Source: Candidatus Rokuibacteriota bacterium (GTDB lineage Bacteria; Methylomirabilota; Methylomirabilia; Rokubacteriales; JACPHL01). Taken from it: a DNA stretch of 8,104 bases. The first letter of the stretch is position 1. Each line of letters starts with the position of its first letter. This document shows, one piece after another, positions 1-6,555 of the stretch. The notes beneath the pieces were generated by a model that was not told the DNA's origin, made no database searches, and was given only the letters and a program-made list of their open reading frames with translations. Location of the stretch: assembly GCA_016188625.1 (NCBI GenBank), contig JACPHL010000123.1:1-8104 (forward strand), in the 5' to 3' direction. The position numbers were made by a program, and so were the translations under genes.

Positions 1-492
1 TCGCCGCGGACGCGGCAGAAGTACCCCGAGCTCTTCGAGACCGGCGACACGAGGTTCGACAAGCTCGGGGGCACCGTCGAGATCGCCGGAGGCGTCGCCC
101 GCACGAGCGATCTCACGCTCGCGGCCCGCGACTACGCGATCCGCGGCCGGGGGGCCTTCGCGCTGGAGAACCGGCTCGACTTCACGGCGGCGCTGATCGC
201 CTCGCAGAAGCTCACCCAGGACGTGGTCGAGGACGTGAAGGAGGCGAAGTACCTGACGAACGAGCAGGGACGCCTCGCCCTCCCCTTCCGCCTGACGGGC
301 CCGCTCCCGGGGGCGAAGGTGGGGCTCGACACGGCTTTCATCGCGAGGGCCATCGGCCGCGGCGCGGTCGAGAAGGGGATCGAGAAGCTCCTCGGGGGCG
401 AGAAGAAGGGCGAGGAGAAGAAGGAGCAGGAGGGCGAGGATCCGCGCCGGGACCTACTCCAGAAGGGGCTCGAGCGCCTCTTCCGCCGGTGA
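1..492 (+). CDS. AsmA-like protein, C-terminal fragment (5' end outside window)
   Basis: The frame is open from base 1 to a TGA at 490-492, giving 163 residues with no start in the window, so this is the end of a larger protein. The first ~75 residues show the alternating pattern of AsmA C-terminal domains: a strand with G-G-T-V-E-I, then R-T-S-D-L-T-L, then Y-A-I-R-G-R-G-A-F-A-L-E-N-R-L-D-F. This matches the 'low-rank, outward-facing, dL…G.G..dL…ld' repeat of AsmA/TamB-type proteins, which are inner-membrane-anchored periplasmic beta-groove proteins linked to envelope lipid transport. After a proline/glycine turn (LTGPLPGAKV) comes a Lys/Glu-rich linker (GGEKKGEEKKEQEGED) and a terminal amphipathic segment (DLLQKGLERLFRR), a common ending for AsmA-family proteins. 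The family call rests on pattern only. The downstream gene has its own promoter, so co-transcription is uncertain. Confidence 0.72.
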   Translation, partial: SPRTRQKYPELFETGDTRFDKLGGTVEIAGGVARTSDLTLAARDYAIRGRGAFALENRLDFTAALIASQKLTQDVVEDVKEAKYLTNEQGRLALPFRLTGPLPGAKVGLDTAFIARAIGRGAVEKGIEKLLGGEKKGEEKKEQEGEDPRRDLLQKGLERLFRR

Positions 493-668
493 GCGGGCGC
501 GGGGCCGAGCGCGTTCGTCAGCACCCGCCATGGAGGCAGCGGACTCCAACACCTGGGGCATTCCCGGCCGCCGGCCCGGCACCCGCTCAAAAGACGGAAG
601 AACCTAACATAGTCTCAGCGCGCCCTGCGCAAGGCTCAAGGCTCGGCCTCGCAACAGGCGCGGAGAGT

Positions 669-677
669 TGCTATACT
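669..677 (+). promoter_or_regulatory. Extended -10 promoter for the nfeD-floA operon
   Basis: TGC at 669-671 followed by TATACT at 672-677 gives the extended -10 form TGnTATAAT with one mismatch. The best -35 at 17-base spacing is TCGCAA (649-654), only 3 of 6 matches, so the TG extension probably compensates. Predicted transcription would start near 684-685, leaving a leader of about 20 bases before the chosen GTG at 705. An A/T-rich hexamer stands out in this GC-rich DNA. An identical nonamer lies upstream of the aminotransferase operon on the other strand. The rest of the 493-704 gap shows only short GC-rich inverted repeats and no terminator. Confidence 0.6.
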
Positions 678-691
678 CGTGAGCGATCCGT

Positions 692-696
692 GAGGG
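692..696 (+). promoter_or_regulatory. Ribosome binding site deciding the nfeD start
   Basis: GAGGG lies 8 bases before the GTG at 705. The alternative GTG at 690 would have to be translated from a leader of about 6 bases with no purine-rich site, and the GTG at 720 has its AGGG directly abutting it. The 705 start also gives the most natural signal peptide. Confidence 0.5.
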
Positions 697-704
697 CAAA
701 GGGC

Positions 705-2093
705 GTGTCTCGGATCAGGGTGTCCAGGCAACTACGGCTCGTCGGCGTGGCCCTGCTCGCGACGATCGGGCCTGGCGAGCCGCTGCTCGCTCAATCGACA
801 CCGCCCGTGGTCTATGTCGCGCCGATCGACGGCATCATCGACCTCGGCCTCGCGCCCTTCGTCCAGCGGGTCCTGAAGGAGGCCGCGGAGGCGGGCGCGG
901 GCGCGGTCATTCTGGAGATCAACACCTTCGGCGGGCGGGTGGACGCCGCCGTGCTCATCCGCGACGCGCTGTTGACCGCCCCGGTCCGAACGGTCGCCTT
1001 CGTGAACAAGCGGGCGATCTCGGCAGGGGCCCTCATCAGCCTGGCCGCCGAGAAGATCGCCATGGCCGACGGCGGAACGATCGGGGCCGCAACCCCGGTG
1101 CAGATGGGGCAGCCGGGCGCCCCCGCCCAGCCCACGGAGGAGAAGACGGTCTCGTACGTGAGGAAGGAGTTCCGCGCCACCGCCGAGAGCCGGAAGCGGC
1201 CGGCGCTCCTGGCCGAGGCGATGGTGGATGTGGACGTGGAGATCCCCGACGTGATCGCCAAGGGAAAGCTTCTGACCCTCACCACCGAAGAGGCCTTGAC
1301 CCACAAGCTCGCCGACCTCCGCGCCGACAGCGTGGAGGAACTGCTCGAGGAGCTGGGCCTCGCGGGCGCTCAGGTGCGACGGGTCTCCCCGAACTGGGCG
1401 GAGACCCTGGTCCGCTTCCTCACGCATCCCGTCGTCAGCTCGTTGCTGATGACCGTCGGCATCCTGGGCATCATCATCGAGATCCGGACCCCCGGCTTCG
1501 GGGCGCCCGGCGCCCTCGGTCTCGGGAGCCTGGCCCTCTTCTTCTGGGGCCACTGGCTGGTCCAGCTGGCCGGCTGGGAGGAGCTGCTCCTCGTGGGCGC
1601 CGGCCTCGTCCTGCTCGGGCTCGAGGTGTTCGTCATCCCGGGCTTCGGCATCGCCGGGGCCCTGGGGATCGCCGCCCTCGTGGCGGGGCTCAGCCTGAGC
1701 CTCTTCGGCGCGGGGGCGACGCGGGAGGTGATCCTCGCCGCGGCGGGACGGGTGGTGTTCTCGCTGCTCATCGCGCTGGTGGCGAGCCTGGCCCTGCTGC
1801 GCTTTCTGCCTCGCCTGCCGTTCGGGCGACGCCTGATCCTGGAGACCGGGCTTCCGGCGGGTCACGGGTACGCCTCGGCGCCCGAGGGGGACATGGGTTG
1901 GCTGGGGAAGAGCGGGACGGCGGTCTCCCCGCTTCGACCGGCAGGGATCGCCGAGATCGAGGGCGCGCGGGTCGATGTGGTGTCCGACGGGGAGTTCATC
2001 GAGCCCGGAGCGCCGATCGTGGTGACCCGGGTGGATGGCAACCGCATCGTGGTGCGGCAGCATCGCGCACCACCAGGGGGGAGCGAGAGATGA
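705..2093 (+). CDS. nfeD: NfeD family membrane-bound serine protease (long form)
   Basis: This 462-residue protein (GTG start) has the full long-NfeD layout. Residues 1-30 form a signal peptide (basic start, hydrophobic 11-22, cleavage near LLAQ). Residues 34-215 are a ClpP/SppA-fold protease domain: the strand [13 protein letters not shown] opens it, INTFGGRVD is the substrate-loop motif, and RAISAGALI carries the likely nucleophile Ser106. Lys147, 41 residues on, is the candidate general base, the spacing I recall for the Pyrococcus homologue PH1510 (Ser97/Lys138). Residues about 243-367 hold four to five membrane helices. Residues 395-452 form the C-terminal OB-fold NfeD domain ([14 protein letters not shown]…G.R.DV). 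The family cleaves hydrophobic membrane segments and is usually paired with SPFH-domain partners. Here its stop overlaps the start of floA by ATGA, indicating translational coupling. Reading the frame upstream to 489 is possible but lacks any domain. A large antisense frame over this gene is a codon-bias shadow. Confidence 0.93.
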   Translation: MSRIRVSRQLRLVGVALLATIGPGEPLLAQSTPPVVYVAPIDGIIDLGLAPFVQRVLKEAAEAGAGAVILEINTFGGRVDAAVLIRDALLTAPVRTVAFVNKRAISAGALISLAAEKIAMADGGTIGAATPVQMGQPGAPAQPTEEKTVSYVRKEFRATAESRKRPALLAEAMVDVDVEIPDVIAKGKLLTLTTEEALTHKLADLRADSVEELLEELGLAGAQVRRVSPNWAETLVRFLTHPVVSSLLMTVGILGIIIEIRTPGFGAPGALGLGSLALFFWGHWLVQLAGWEELLLVGAGLVLLGLEVFVIPGFGIAGALGIAALVAGLSLSLFGAGATREVILAAAGRVVFSLLIALVASLALLRFLPRLPFGRRLILETGLPAGHGYASAPEGDMGWLGKSGTAVSPLRPAGIAEIEGARVDVVSDGEFIEPGAPIVVTRVDGNRIVVRQHRAPPGGSER

Positions 2094-3067
2094 TCGGATT
2101 CGAGACCGGCGCAGCGGGCTTCATGCTGCTCGTGCTGCTGGTGGCGGCGCTGGCCTTCATCCTCTACCTGGTGCCCGTCCAGCTCTGGATCGCCGCATGG
2201 GCATCGGGCGCGTACGTGGGGCTCCTCACGCTGATCGGGATGAGACTCAGGCGGGTGCCGCCCGGCACCGTGATCACGGGGCGCATCAGCGCGGTGAAGG
2301 CCGGCCTGGATATCCCCGTCAATGACCTGGAGGCCCACTACCTGGCCGGGGGGAACGTGGTGAGGCTCGTAAACGCCATGATCTCGGCGGACAAGGCGAA
2401 TATCCCCCTCCCCTTCAAGCGGGCCGCCGCCATCGACCTGGCCGGCCGCGACGTGCTGGAAGCGGTGAAGATGTCGGTCATCCCGAAGGTCATCGAGACG
2501 CCGAAGATCGCCGCCGTGGCCAAGGACGGGATCCAGCTCATCGCCGTCTCCCGCGTGACCGTCCGCACCAACCTGGATCGGCTGGTGGGAGGGGCCGGGG
2601 AGGAGACGATCATCGCGCGGGTCGGCGAGGGCATGGTCAGCACCATCGGATCGGCGGCGACCCACAAGGATGTCCTGGAGAACCCCGATCACATCTCCAA
2701 GCGTGTCCTCGCCGCGGGCCTGGATGCCGGGACGGCGTACGAGATCCTGTCCATCGACATCGCGGATGTGGATGTGGGGGAGAACATCGGCGCCAAGCTC
2801 CAGATCGATCAGGCCAACGCCGACAAGCAGATCGCTCAGGCGAAGGCCGAGGAGCGTCGGGCCATGGCCGTCGCCCTGGAGCAGGAGATGCGGGCGAGGG
2901 TCGTCGAGGCCGAGGCGGAGGTCCCGCGCGCCATGGCGGAGGCCTTCCGCCAGGGGAATCTGGGGATCATGGACTACTATCGGATGAAGAACATCCAGGC
3001 GGATACGTCGATGCGGGACGCGATCGCGGGGGCGGAAGATGAGCCGCCCGCGCCCCAGAGGAGATGA
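2090..3067 (+). CDS. floA: Flotillin-like protein FloA
   Basis: The protein is 325 residues, close to Bacillus subtilis FloA (YqfA, about 331). Hydrophobic stretches at 11-29 and 32-50 form the membrane hairpin. The SPFH domain covers about 51-225 ([21 protein letters not shown], then [13 protein letters not shown]). A coiled coil rich in Ala/Glu/Lys covers about 235-285. The family-specific tail [18 protein letters not shown] is at 289-306, which makes the assignment firm. FloA oligomerises in functional membrane microdomains and organises membrane protein complexes. It begins with ATG inside the nfeD stop codon (ATGA), preceded by the purine-rich run GGGGGGAGCGAGAG, so the two are made together. 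The nfeD-floA pairing is the classic arrangement (yqeZ-yqfA in Bacillus). The last ~12 residues ([10 protein letters not shown]) are a variable charged/proline tail. No yqfB-like gene of clear identity follows. Confidence 0.95.
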   Translation: MIGFETGAAGFMLLVLLVAALAFILYLVPVQLWIAAWASGAYVGLLTLIGMRLRRVPPGTVITGRISAVKAGLDIPVNDLEAHYLAGGNVVRLVNAMISADKANIPLPFKRAAAIDLAGRDVLEAVKMSVIPKVIETPKIAAVAKDGIQLIAVSRVTVRTNLDRLVGGAGEETIIARVGEGMVSTIGSAATHKDVLENPDHISKRVLAAGLDAGTAYEILSIDIADVDVGENIGAKLQIDQANADKQIAQAKAEERRAMAVALEQEMRARVVEAEAEVPRAMAEAFRQGNLGIMDYYRMKNIQADTSMRDAIAGAEDEPPAPQRR

Positions 3068-3348
3068 ATCAGCACGAGGCCGCGAGGATGCATAGAGTCG
3101 AAGGAGAATCTCCCCGGTCCCGGGAAGTGAGGCGCCCGATTCGGCCGCAGGCCCCCGCGCCGCCGGTCCCGCCCCGTCGCGTCGGCCGCCCATGGATCGG
3201 GGACCTGCGGGAGGCGCGCCGCGGGATCGTCCTGATGACGATCCTCGGCCCCTGTCGCGGCCTGGAGGAGCCGACCTCCCCGCCGCGATCCCGGGCGCCA
3301 CGGTAAGGCCAAGCGACCGCCCGGACTCGAGATCGCGAAGCCGTGAAC
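3068..3348. other. Spacer between floA and the propeller gene; no convincing gene
   Basis: An 80-codon frame starts at the ATG overlapping the floA stop (3064-3306). It encodes a Pro/Arg-rich sequence with no recognisable fold, and the only Shine-Dalgarno-like run (AGAGGAG, 3057-3063) directly touches its ATG, too close to work well. The propeller frame is also open back to 3192, but that extension is low-complexity Arg/Pro/Asp and lacks a ribosome site. A short palindrome, GGAGAATCTCC, lies at 3103-3113. I see no TATAAT-like promoter and no T-tailed terminator, so the propeller gene could be read through from floA or have an unrecognised promoter. Confidence 0.5.
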
Positions 3349-3354
3349 AGGAGG
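3349..3354 (+). promoter_or_regulatory. Strong ribosome binding site of the propeller gene
   Basis: A perfect AGGAGG lies 5 bases before the ATG at 3360. It selects this ATG over the upstream in-frame ATG at 3192, and the resulting protein begins with a clean signal peptide. Confidence 0.8.
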
Positions 3355-3359
3355 AGACG

Positions 3360-4349
3360 ATGACGCTCGGGATCGGGTTCGCCCTGTTCTTGCTGCTCGC
3401 CCCCGGCCCGGCCTGGGCGGGCGGCTCGAACTACGGCGTCGCGCCCGGCGCCCGCCCGGACCTCGCCGGCCGGATCGCCGAGTGGCCCGTGCCCACGCCC
3501 CGGTTCGCGCGCGACCCCGCGCCCGGGCCCGACGGGAACATCTACATCGCCGTCATGTCGGGCAACAAGATCGCCCGGTTCGACCCCCGCGCGCAGGCCT
3601 TCACCGAGTGGGACCTGCCGCCCGGGGCGCGGCCGCACGGGCTGCTCGTCGATCCCCGCGGGCAGGTCTGGTACACGGGCAGCGGCAACGGCACCATCGG
3701 CCAGCTCGACCCGGCCACCGGCAAGGTCATCGAGCACCGGGCGCCCTCGGGCGGCGACCCGCACACCCTCGTCATCGACGACCGCGGCGTCATCTGGTTC
3801 ACGGTCCAGAACGGCAACCGGATCGGCCGCCTCGACACGCGGAACGGCCGGATCACCGAGTTCTCGACGCGGGGGAACCCGTACGGCATCGCCCTCGACC
3901 GCGCCGGCCACGTCTGGTTCTGCCAGATCGGCGGCGACCGGCTGGGGCGCCTCGACCCCGGGACCGGGCGGATCACCGAATTCCCGCTCGAGGCGGGGTC
4001 GCGGCCCCGGCGGATGGCGGCGGCGCCCGACGGCTCCCTCTGGGTCACCCTCTACGGCAAGGGGACGCTGCTCCGCGTGGACCCGGCGGCGGGGAGGGTC
4101 GTGAAGGAGTACGCGCTCCCGGCCGGCCCGGGCGGCGGCCCGTACGCAGTGACCGTGGACGGGGCGGGCGTGGTGTGGGCGAACGAGATCCGGACCGACA
4201 CGGTGGTCCGGCTCGATCCCCGCACCGACGCCCTCCGCGTCTTCGAGCTGCCGTCCCGGGGCGTGGGGATCCGCAAGATGATCGTGGACGCCGAGGGGCG
4301 GCTCTGGTACATGGGGAGCCACAACGGCCGCCTCGGGGTGATCGAGTGA
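3360..4349 (+). CDS. Exported seven-bladed beta-propeller, virginiamycin B lyase (Vgb)-like
   Basis: The protein is 329 residues. Residues 1-20 are a signal peptide (hydrophobic core LGIGFALFLLLAPGPAWA, A-x-A cleavage), so it should be periplasmic or secreted. The rest splits into seven repeats of about 40-44 residues starting near 39, 81, 123, 165, 205, 247 and 291. Each has the pattern [I/V]-T-E-[W/F]-x-L-P…P-x-G-[I/L]-x-[V/L]-D…G-x-[V/I]-W-[F/Y]…N-x-I-G-R-[L/F]-D-P-x-T-G. This is the NHL-like blade of the Vgb family. True Vgb opens streptogramin B lactone rings by elimination using a catalytic His and Mg2+ near two Glu. I can see His93, His135 and His321 but cannot assign catalytic roles, and cytoplasmic Vgb enzymes lack a signal peptide. 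Most environmental homologues are not shown to be resistance genes, so treat this as a binding or lyase propeller of unknown substrate. Its stop overlaps the next GTG start (GTGA). Confidence 0.88.
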   Translation: MTLGIGFALFLLLAPGPAWAGGSNYGVAPGARPDLAGRIAEWPVPTPRFARDPAPGPDGNIYIAVMSGNKIARFDPRAQAFTEWDLPPGARPHGLLVDPRGQVWYTGSGNGTIGQLDPATGKVIEHRAPSGGDPHTLVIDDRGVIWFTVQNGNRIGRLDTRNGRITEFSTRGNPYGIALDRAGHVWFCQIGGDRLGRLDPGTGRITEFPLEAGSRPRRMAAAPDGSLWVTLYGKGTLLRVDPAAGRVVKEYALPAGPGGGPYAVTVDGAGVVWANEIRTDTVVRLDPRTDALRVFELPSRGVGIRKMIVDAEGRLWYMGSHNGRLGVIE

Positions 4350-4898
4350 CCCCGGCGCGGACGCGGCGCGCGCCTCCCCTGCTCGGCGCCCTCGCCCTGG
4401 CGCTCGGGCTCGCCGCGCCGGCCCCCGCCGTCGCCGACGAGGCGCTGTGGGAGCTGCTCCGGGACGGCGGCCAGGTGGTGCTCATCCGCCACGCCTCGAC
4501 GGAGCCGGGCCTCGGCGACCCGCCGGGCTTCCGCCTCGACGACTGCGCGACCCAGCGGAACCTCTCGGACGCCGGGCGCGAGGAGGCGCGGCGGATCGGC
4601 GAGGCGTTCCGCGCGCGCGGCGTCCCCGTCGGGCGGGTGCTCTCGAGCCGGTGGTGCCGCTGCCTCGAGACCGCGCGGCTGGCCTTCGGGCGGGCCGAGC
4701 CCTGGGAGGCGCTCGAGTCGCTCTACGCCGAGCCGGGCGGCGGGCGTCGGGCCGGGCAACCTCGTCCTCGTCACGCACAACTTCAACATCCGGGCGCTGA
4801 CCGGCATCAGCCACGCCTCCGGGGAGCTGGTCGTCGTCACCCCCGGGCCCGGCGGCCTGACCGTCGCTGGCCGTCTTCCCCCGTCGGCCCTCCGCTGA
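4346..4898 (+). pseudogene. Histidine phosphatase (PGAM/SixA-like), frameshifted
   Basis: Translation from the GTG overlapping the propeller stop gives a signal peptide (RTRRAPPLLGALALALGLAAPAPAVA) and then a histidine phosphatase core. VVLIRHAST carries catalytic His49. GFRLDDCATQRNLSDAGREEA (61-81) and VLSSRWCRCLETARLAFGRA (98-117) are typical of the periplasmic SixA-like group. After Gly133, around 4742, this frame turns into Arg/Pro/His-rich nonsense and runs to a TGA at 4916-4918. The missing C-terminal half is present one base off: from 4743 that frame reads GVGPGNLVLVTHNFNI, then RALTGISHASGELVVV, ending at TGA 4896-4898. It contains the second catalytic His (VTHN). Relatives usually have about 15-20 more residues between the two halves, so both a frameshift and a short deletion are likely. 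It may be a true pseudogene or a sequencing/assembly error in a GC-rich stretch. The unshifted product would lack the second catalytic His. Confidence 0.85.
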
Positions 4899-4934
4899 GC
4901 CTACCCCGCCTCGCGTGAGGTCGCCTGGACTCCC

Positions 4935-6548
4935 CTACGCCGGCCCGGGGACGCCGCGGATCGTCTCGAGGACCCGGCGGTAGCCCGAGGGGTCGATCCG
5001 GATATCGAGGAGGGCCGGCGCGCCGAGGGCCAGGGCGGCCCGAAAGTCTTCGGCCAGCTCGCGCTCGGTCGTCACGGTGAAGGCCTCGATCCCGAAGCTC
5101 CGGGCCAGGGCGCCCAGGTCCGGGCCGCGGTAGTCCACCCCGTAGGGAGAGAACCCTCGCTGCGCCTGCTTGGTCCGGATGAGGGCGAGCCCCTGGTCGT
5201 TGAAGACCGAGATCACCAGGGGGAGCCCGAGCCGGACCACCGTCTCCAGCTCGGCCACGACCAGCATCAATCCGCCGTCCCCCGTGAAGCAGAGGACCGG
5301 CGCCCCGGGGCGGCAGAGCCCGGCCGCGATGGCGGCGGGGAGCGAGAAGCCCATGGTCGCCAGGCCGTTGGAGATCAGGAAGCGCCGCGGCCGGTGGGCC
5401 CGCCAGAGATGGGCCAACGGGAACATGTGGGCGCCGGCGTCCACGGTGACCGTGGCCTCGGGCGGGGCGAGGGCCTCGAGGGTCTCGACGACCCGGTGCG
5501 GGGCCAGCCCCTCCGCGGGTGCAGTGAGGCGCGCGCGCACCTCGTCCCGGTAGCCCGCCAGAGCAGCCGGGTCCCACGCCGAGCCCTTCAGCTCGCGGCG
5601 CAAGCCCTCCAGGATTTCCGCCGGCTCCCCAACCAGCTCGGCAACCACCGGATAGGCGGCGGTCGGCAACGGCGCCCGATCGATCCGGACGACGGGGACC
5701 CGGTACGGCCAGGGGCGCGGGATCAGCTCGACCGGGTCAAAGCCGATCGCGAGCAGGCAGTCGGCCTCGGCGAGGAGCGCCTCCTCGAGGGGCGCCCCGG
5801 TGACGACTCCGCACGCCAGGGGGTGATCCTCGGGGATCAGCCCTTTGGCCTTGTAGGTCGTGAAGACCGGCGCGCCGAGGGCCTCGGCGAACGCCACGAG
5901 GGCGCGGGCGTCGGCGTCATCGCGGAGGCCGAGAGCGGCGAGGAGCGCGGGGCGACGGGCCTCCCCGAGGAGCCGGGCGACGGCTTCGGCCGCGTCCGCC
6001 GCAGGGGCGCTGGCCGGCGCGGGCTGCCAGGCGAGGGGGCGCGCCTCGGCCTCCGCGGTCGCCACGTCGGCGGCCAGGTCGAGGTGGACGGGGCCGCGCG
6101 GCTCGCTCAGGGCGAGCCGGACGGCGGCTTCGAGGGTGGCCGAGACGGCACCGGGCCGGAGGACCCGGCTCCCCTTCACCAGCGAGCCGAGGAGGGCCAC
6201 CGGGTCCACCCGCTGGTGGGAGGTGAACGCCAGCAACGGCTCGGGGTAGCGGTCGGTGAAGGCCAGGAGCGGGGCGCGGTCGAGGCTAGCGTAGGCGATC
6301 CCGTTGGCCGAGCTGGCCACGCCGGGGCCGAGGGTGGCGAGGCAGGCGCCGGGCCGGCCGGTCAGCTCGCCGGTCACCGCGGCCATGATGGCGGCCGCGC
6401 TCTCCTGGTGGGCGAGGACGAAGTCGAGGCCGTCCCGCCGCGCGGCCTCGATCAGCTCCAGATTCGAGCCGCCGCCGGGGACGCCGAAGAGCTTGGCGAC
6501 CCCGACCTCCAGGAGGCCGCGGGCGACGACCGCGGCGATGGTGGGCAT
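4935..6548 (-). CDS. Thiamine-diphosphate-dependent enzyme, acetolactate synthase/decarboxylase-like
   Basis: The 537-residue protein shows all three domains of the family. The N-terminal PYR domain (1 to ~170) has FGVPGGGSNLELIEA and AHQESAAAIMA with the cofactor-activating Glu49. The central domain spans about 190-320 (PVFTTYKAKGLIPEDHPL). The C-terminal PP domain has the GDG…N cofactor motif, with GDG at 423-425 and Asn450 in VFNDQG. Acetolactate synthases usually read R-H-E-Q-G at the catalytic Glu; here it is H-Q-E-S-A, with Gln before Glu as I recall in benzoylformate decarboxylase, and the length also fits decarboxylases (~530). No small regulatory subunit gene (ilvN) is adjacent. I therefore favour a 2-oxo-acid decarboxylase or carboligase over a biosynthetic acetolactate synthase. 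It starts 7 bases after the aminotransferase stop; its ribosome site GAGGGG (6557-6552) overlaps that stop, so the genes are co-translated. It ends convergently 36 bases from the phosphatase remnant. Confidence 0.9.
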   Translation of the reverse strand: MPTIAAVVARGLLEVGVAKLFGVPGGGSNLELIEAARRDGLDFVLAHQESAAAIMAAVTGELTGRPGACLATLGPGVASSANGIAYASLDRAPLLAFTDRYPEPLLAFTSHQRVDPVALLGSLVKGSRVLRPGAVSATLEAAVRLALSEPRGPVHLDLAADVATAEAEARPLAWQPAPASAPAADAAEAVARLLGEARRPALLAALGLRDDADARALVAFAEALGAPVFTTYKAKGLIPEDHPLACGVVTGAPLEEALLAEADCLLAIGFDPVELIPRPWPYRVPVVRIDRAPLPTAAYPVVAELVGEPAEILEGLRRELKGSAWDPAALAGYRDEVRARLTAPAEGLAPHRVVETLEALAPPEATVTVDAGAHMFPLAHLWRAHRPRRFLISNGLATMGFSLPAAIAAGLCRPGAPVLCFTGDGGLMLVVAELETVVRLGLPLVISVFNDQGLALIRTKQAQRGFSPYGVDYRGPDLGALARSFGIEAFTVTTERELAEDFRAALALGAPALLDIRIDPSGYRRVLETIRGVPGPA

Positions 6549-6555
6549 CCGCCCC

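Noticed and set aside
489-704. N-terminal extension of NfeD back to the GTG at 489
   Set aside because: It would cross the extended -10 promoter and place about 70 unpatterned residues before the signal peptide.
732-2063. A 443-codon minus-strand open frame opposite nfeD
   Set aside because: It is His/Arg/Gly/Asp-rich with no domain pattern and mirrors the codon positions of the clear plus-strand gene; long antisense frames are expected at this GC content.
3103-3113. Palindrome GGAGAATCTCC as a regulator site
   Set aside because: A single short palindrome not placed by any promoter; chance is likely in purine-rich DNA.
3192-3359. N-terminal extension of the propeller protein from the ATG at 3192
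   Set aside because: The extension is unpatterned Arg/Pro/Asp sequence, and the ATG at 3360 has a perfect ribosome site and begins a signal peptide.
1862-4322. Long minus-strand frames opposite floA and the propeller gene
   Set aside because: Low-complexity shadows of genes with firm family motifs on the other strand; no ribosome sites.
3360-4349. Annotating the propeller as a streptogramin resistance gene
   Set aside because: Fold similarity is clear, but the catalytic residues could not be verified and the protein is exported, unlike known Vgb resistance enzymes.
4909-4920. CCTCGCGTGAGG as a terminator between the convergent genes
   Set aside because: The stem is only 4 base pairs with no T-tract on either strand; too weak to call.
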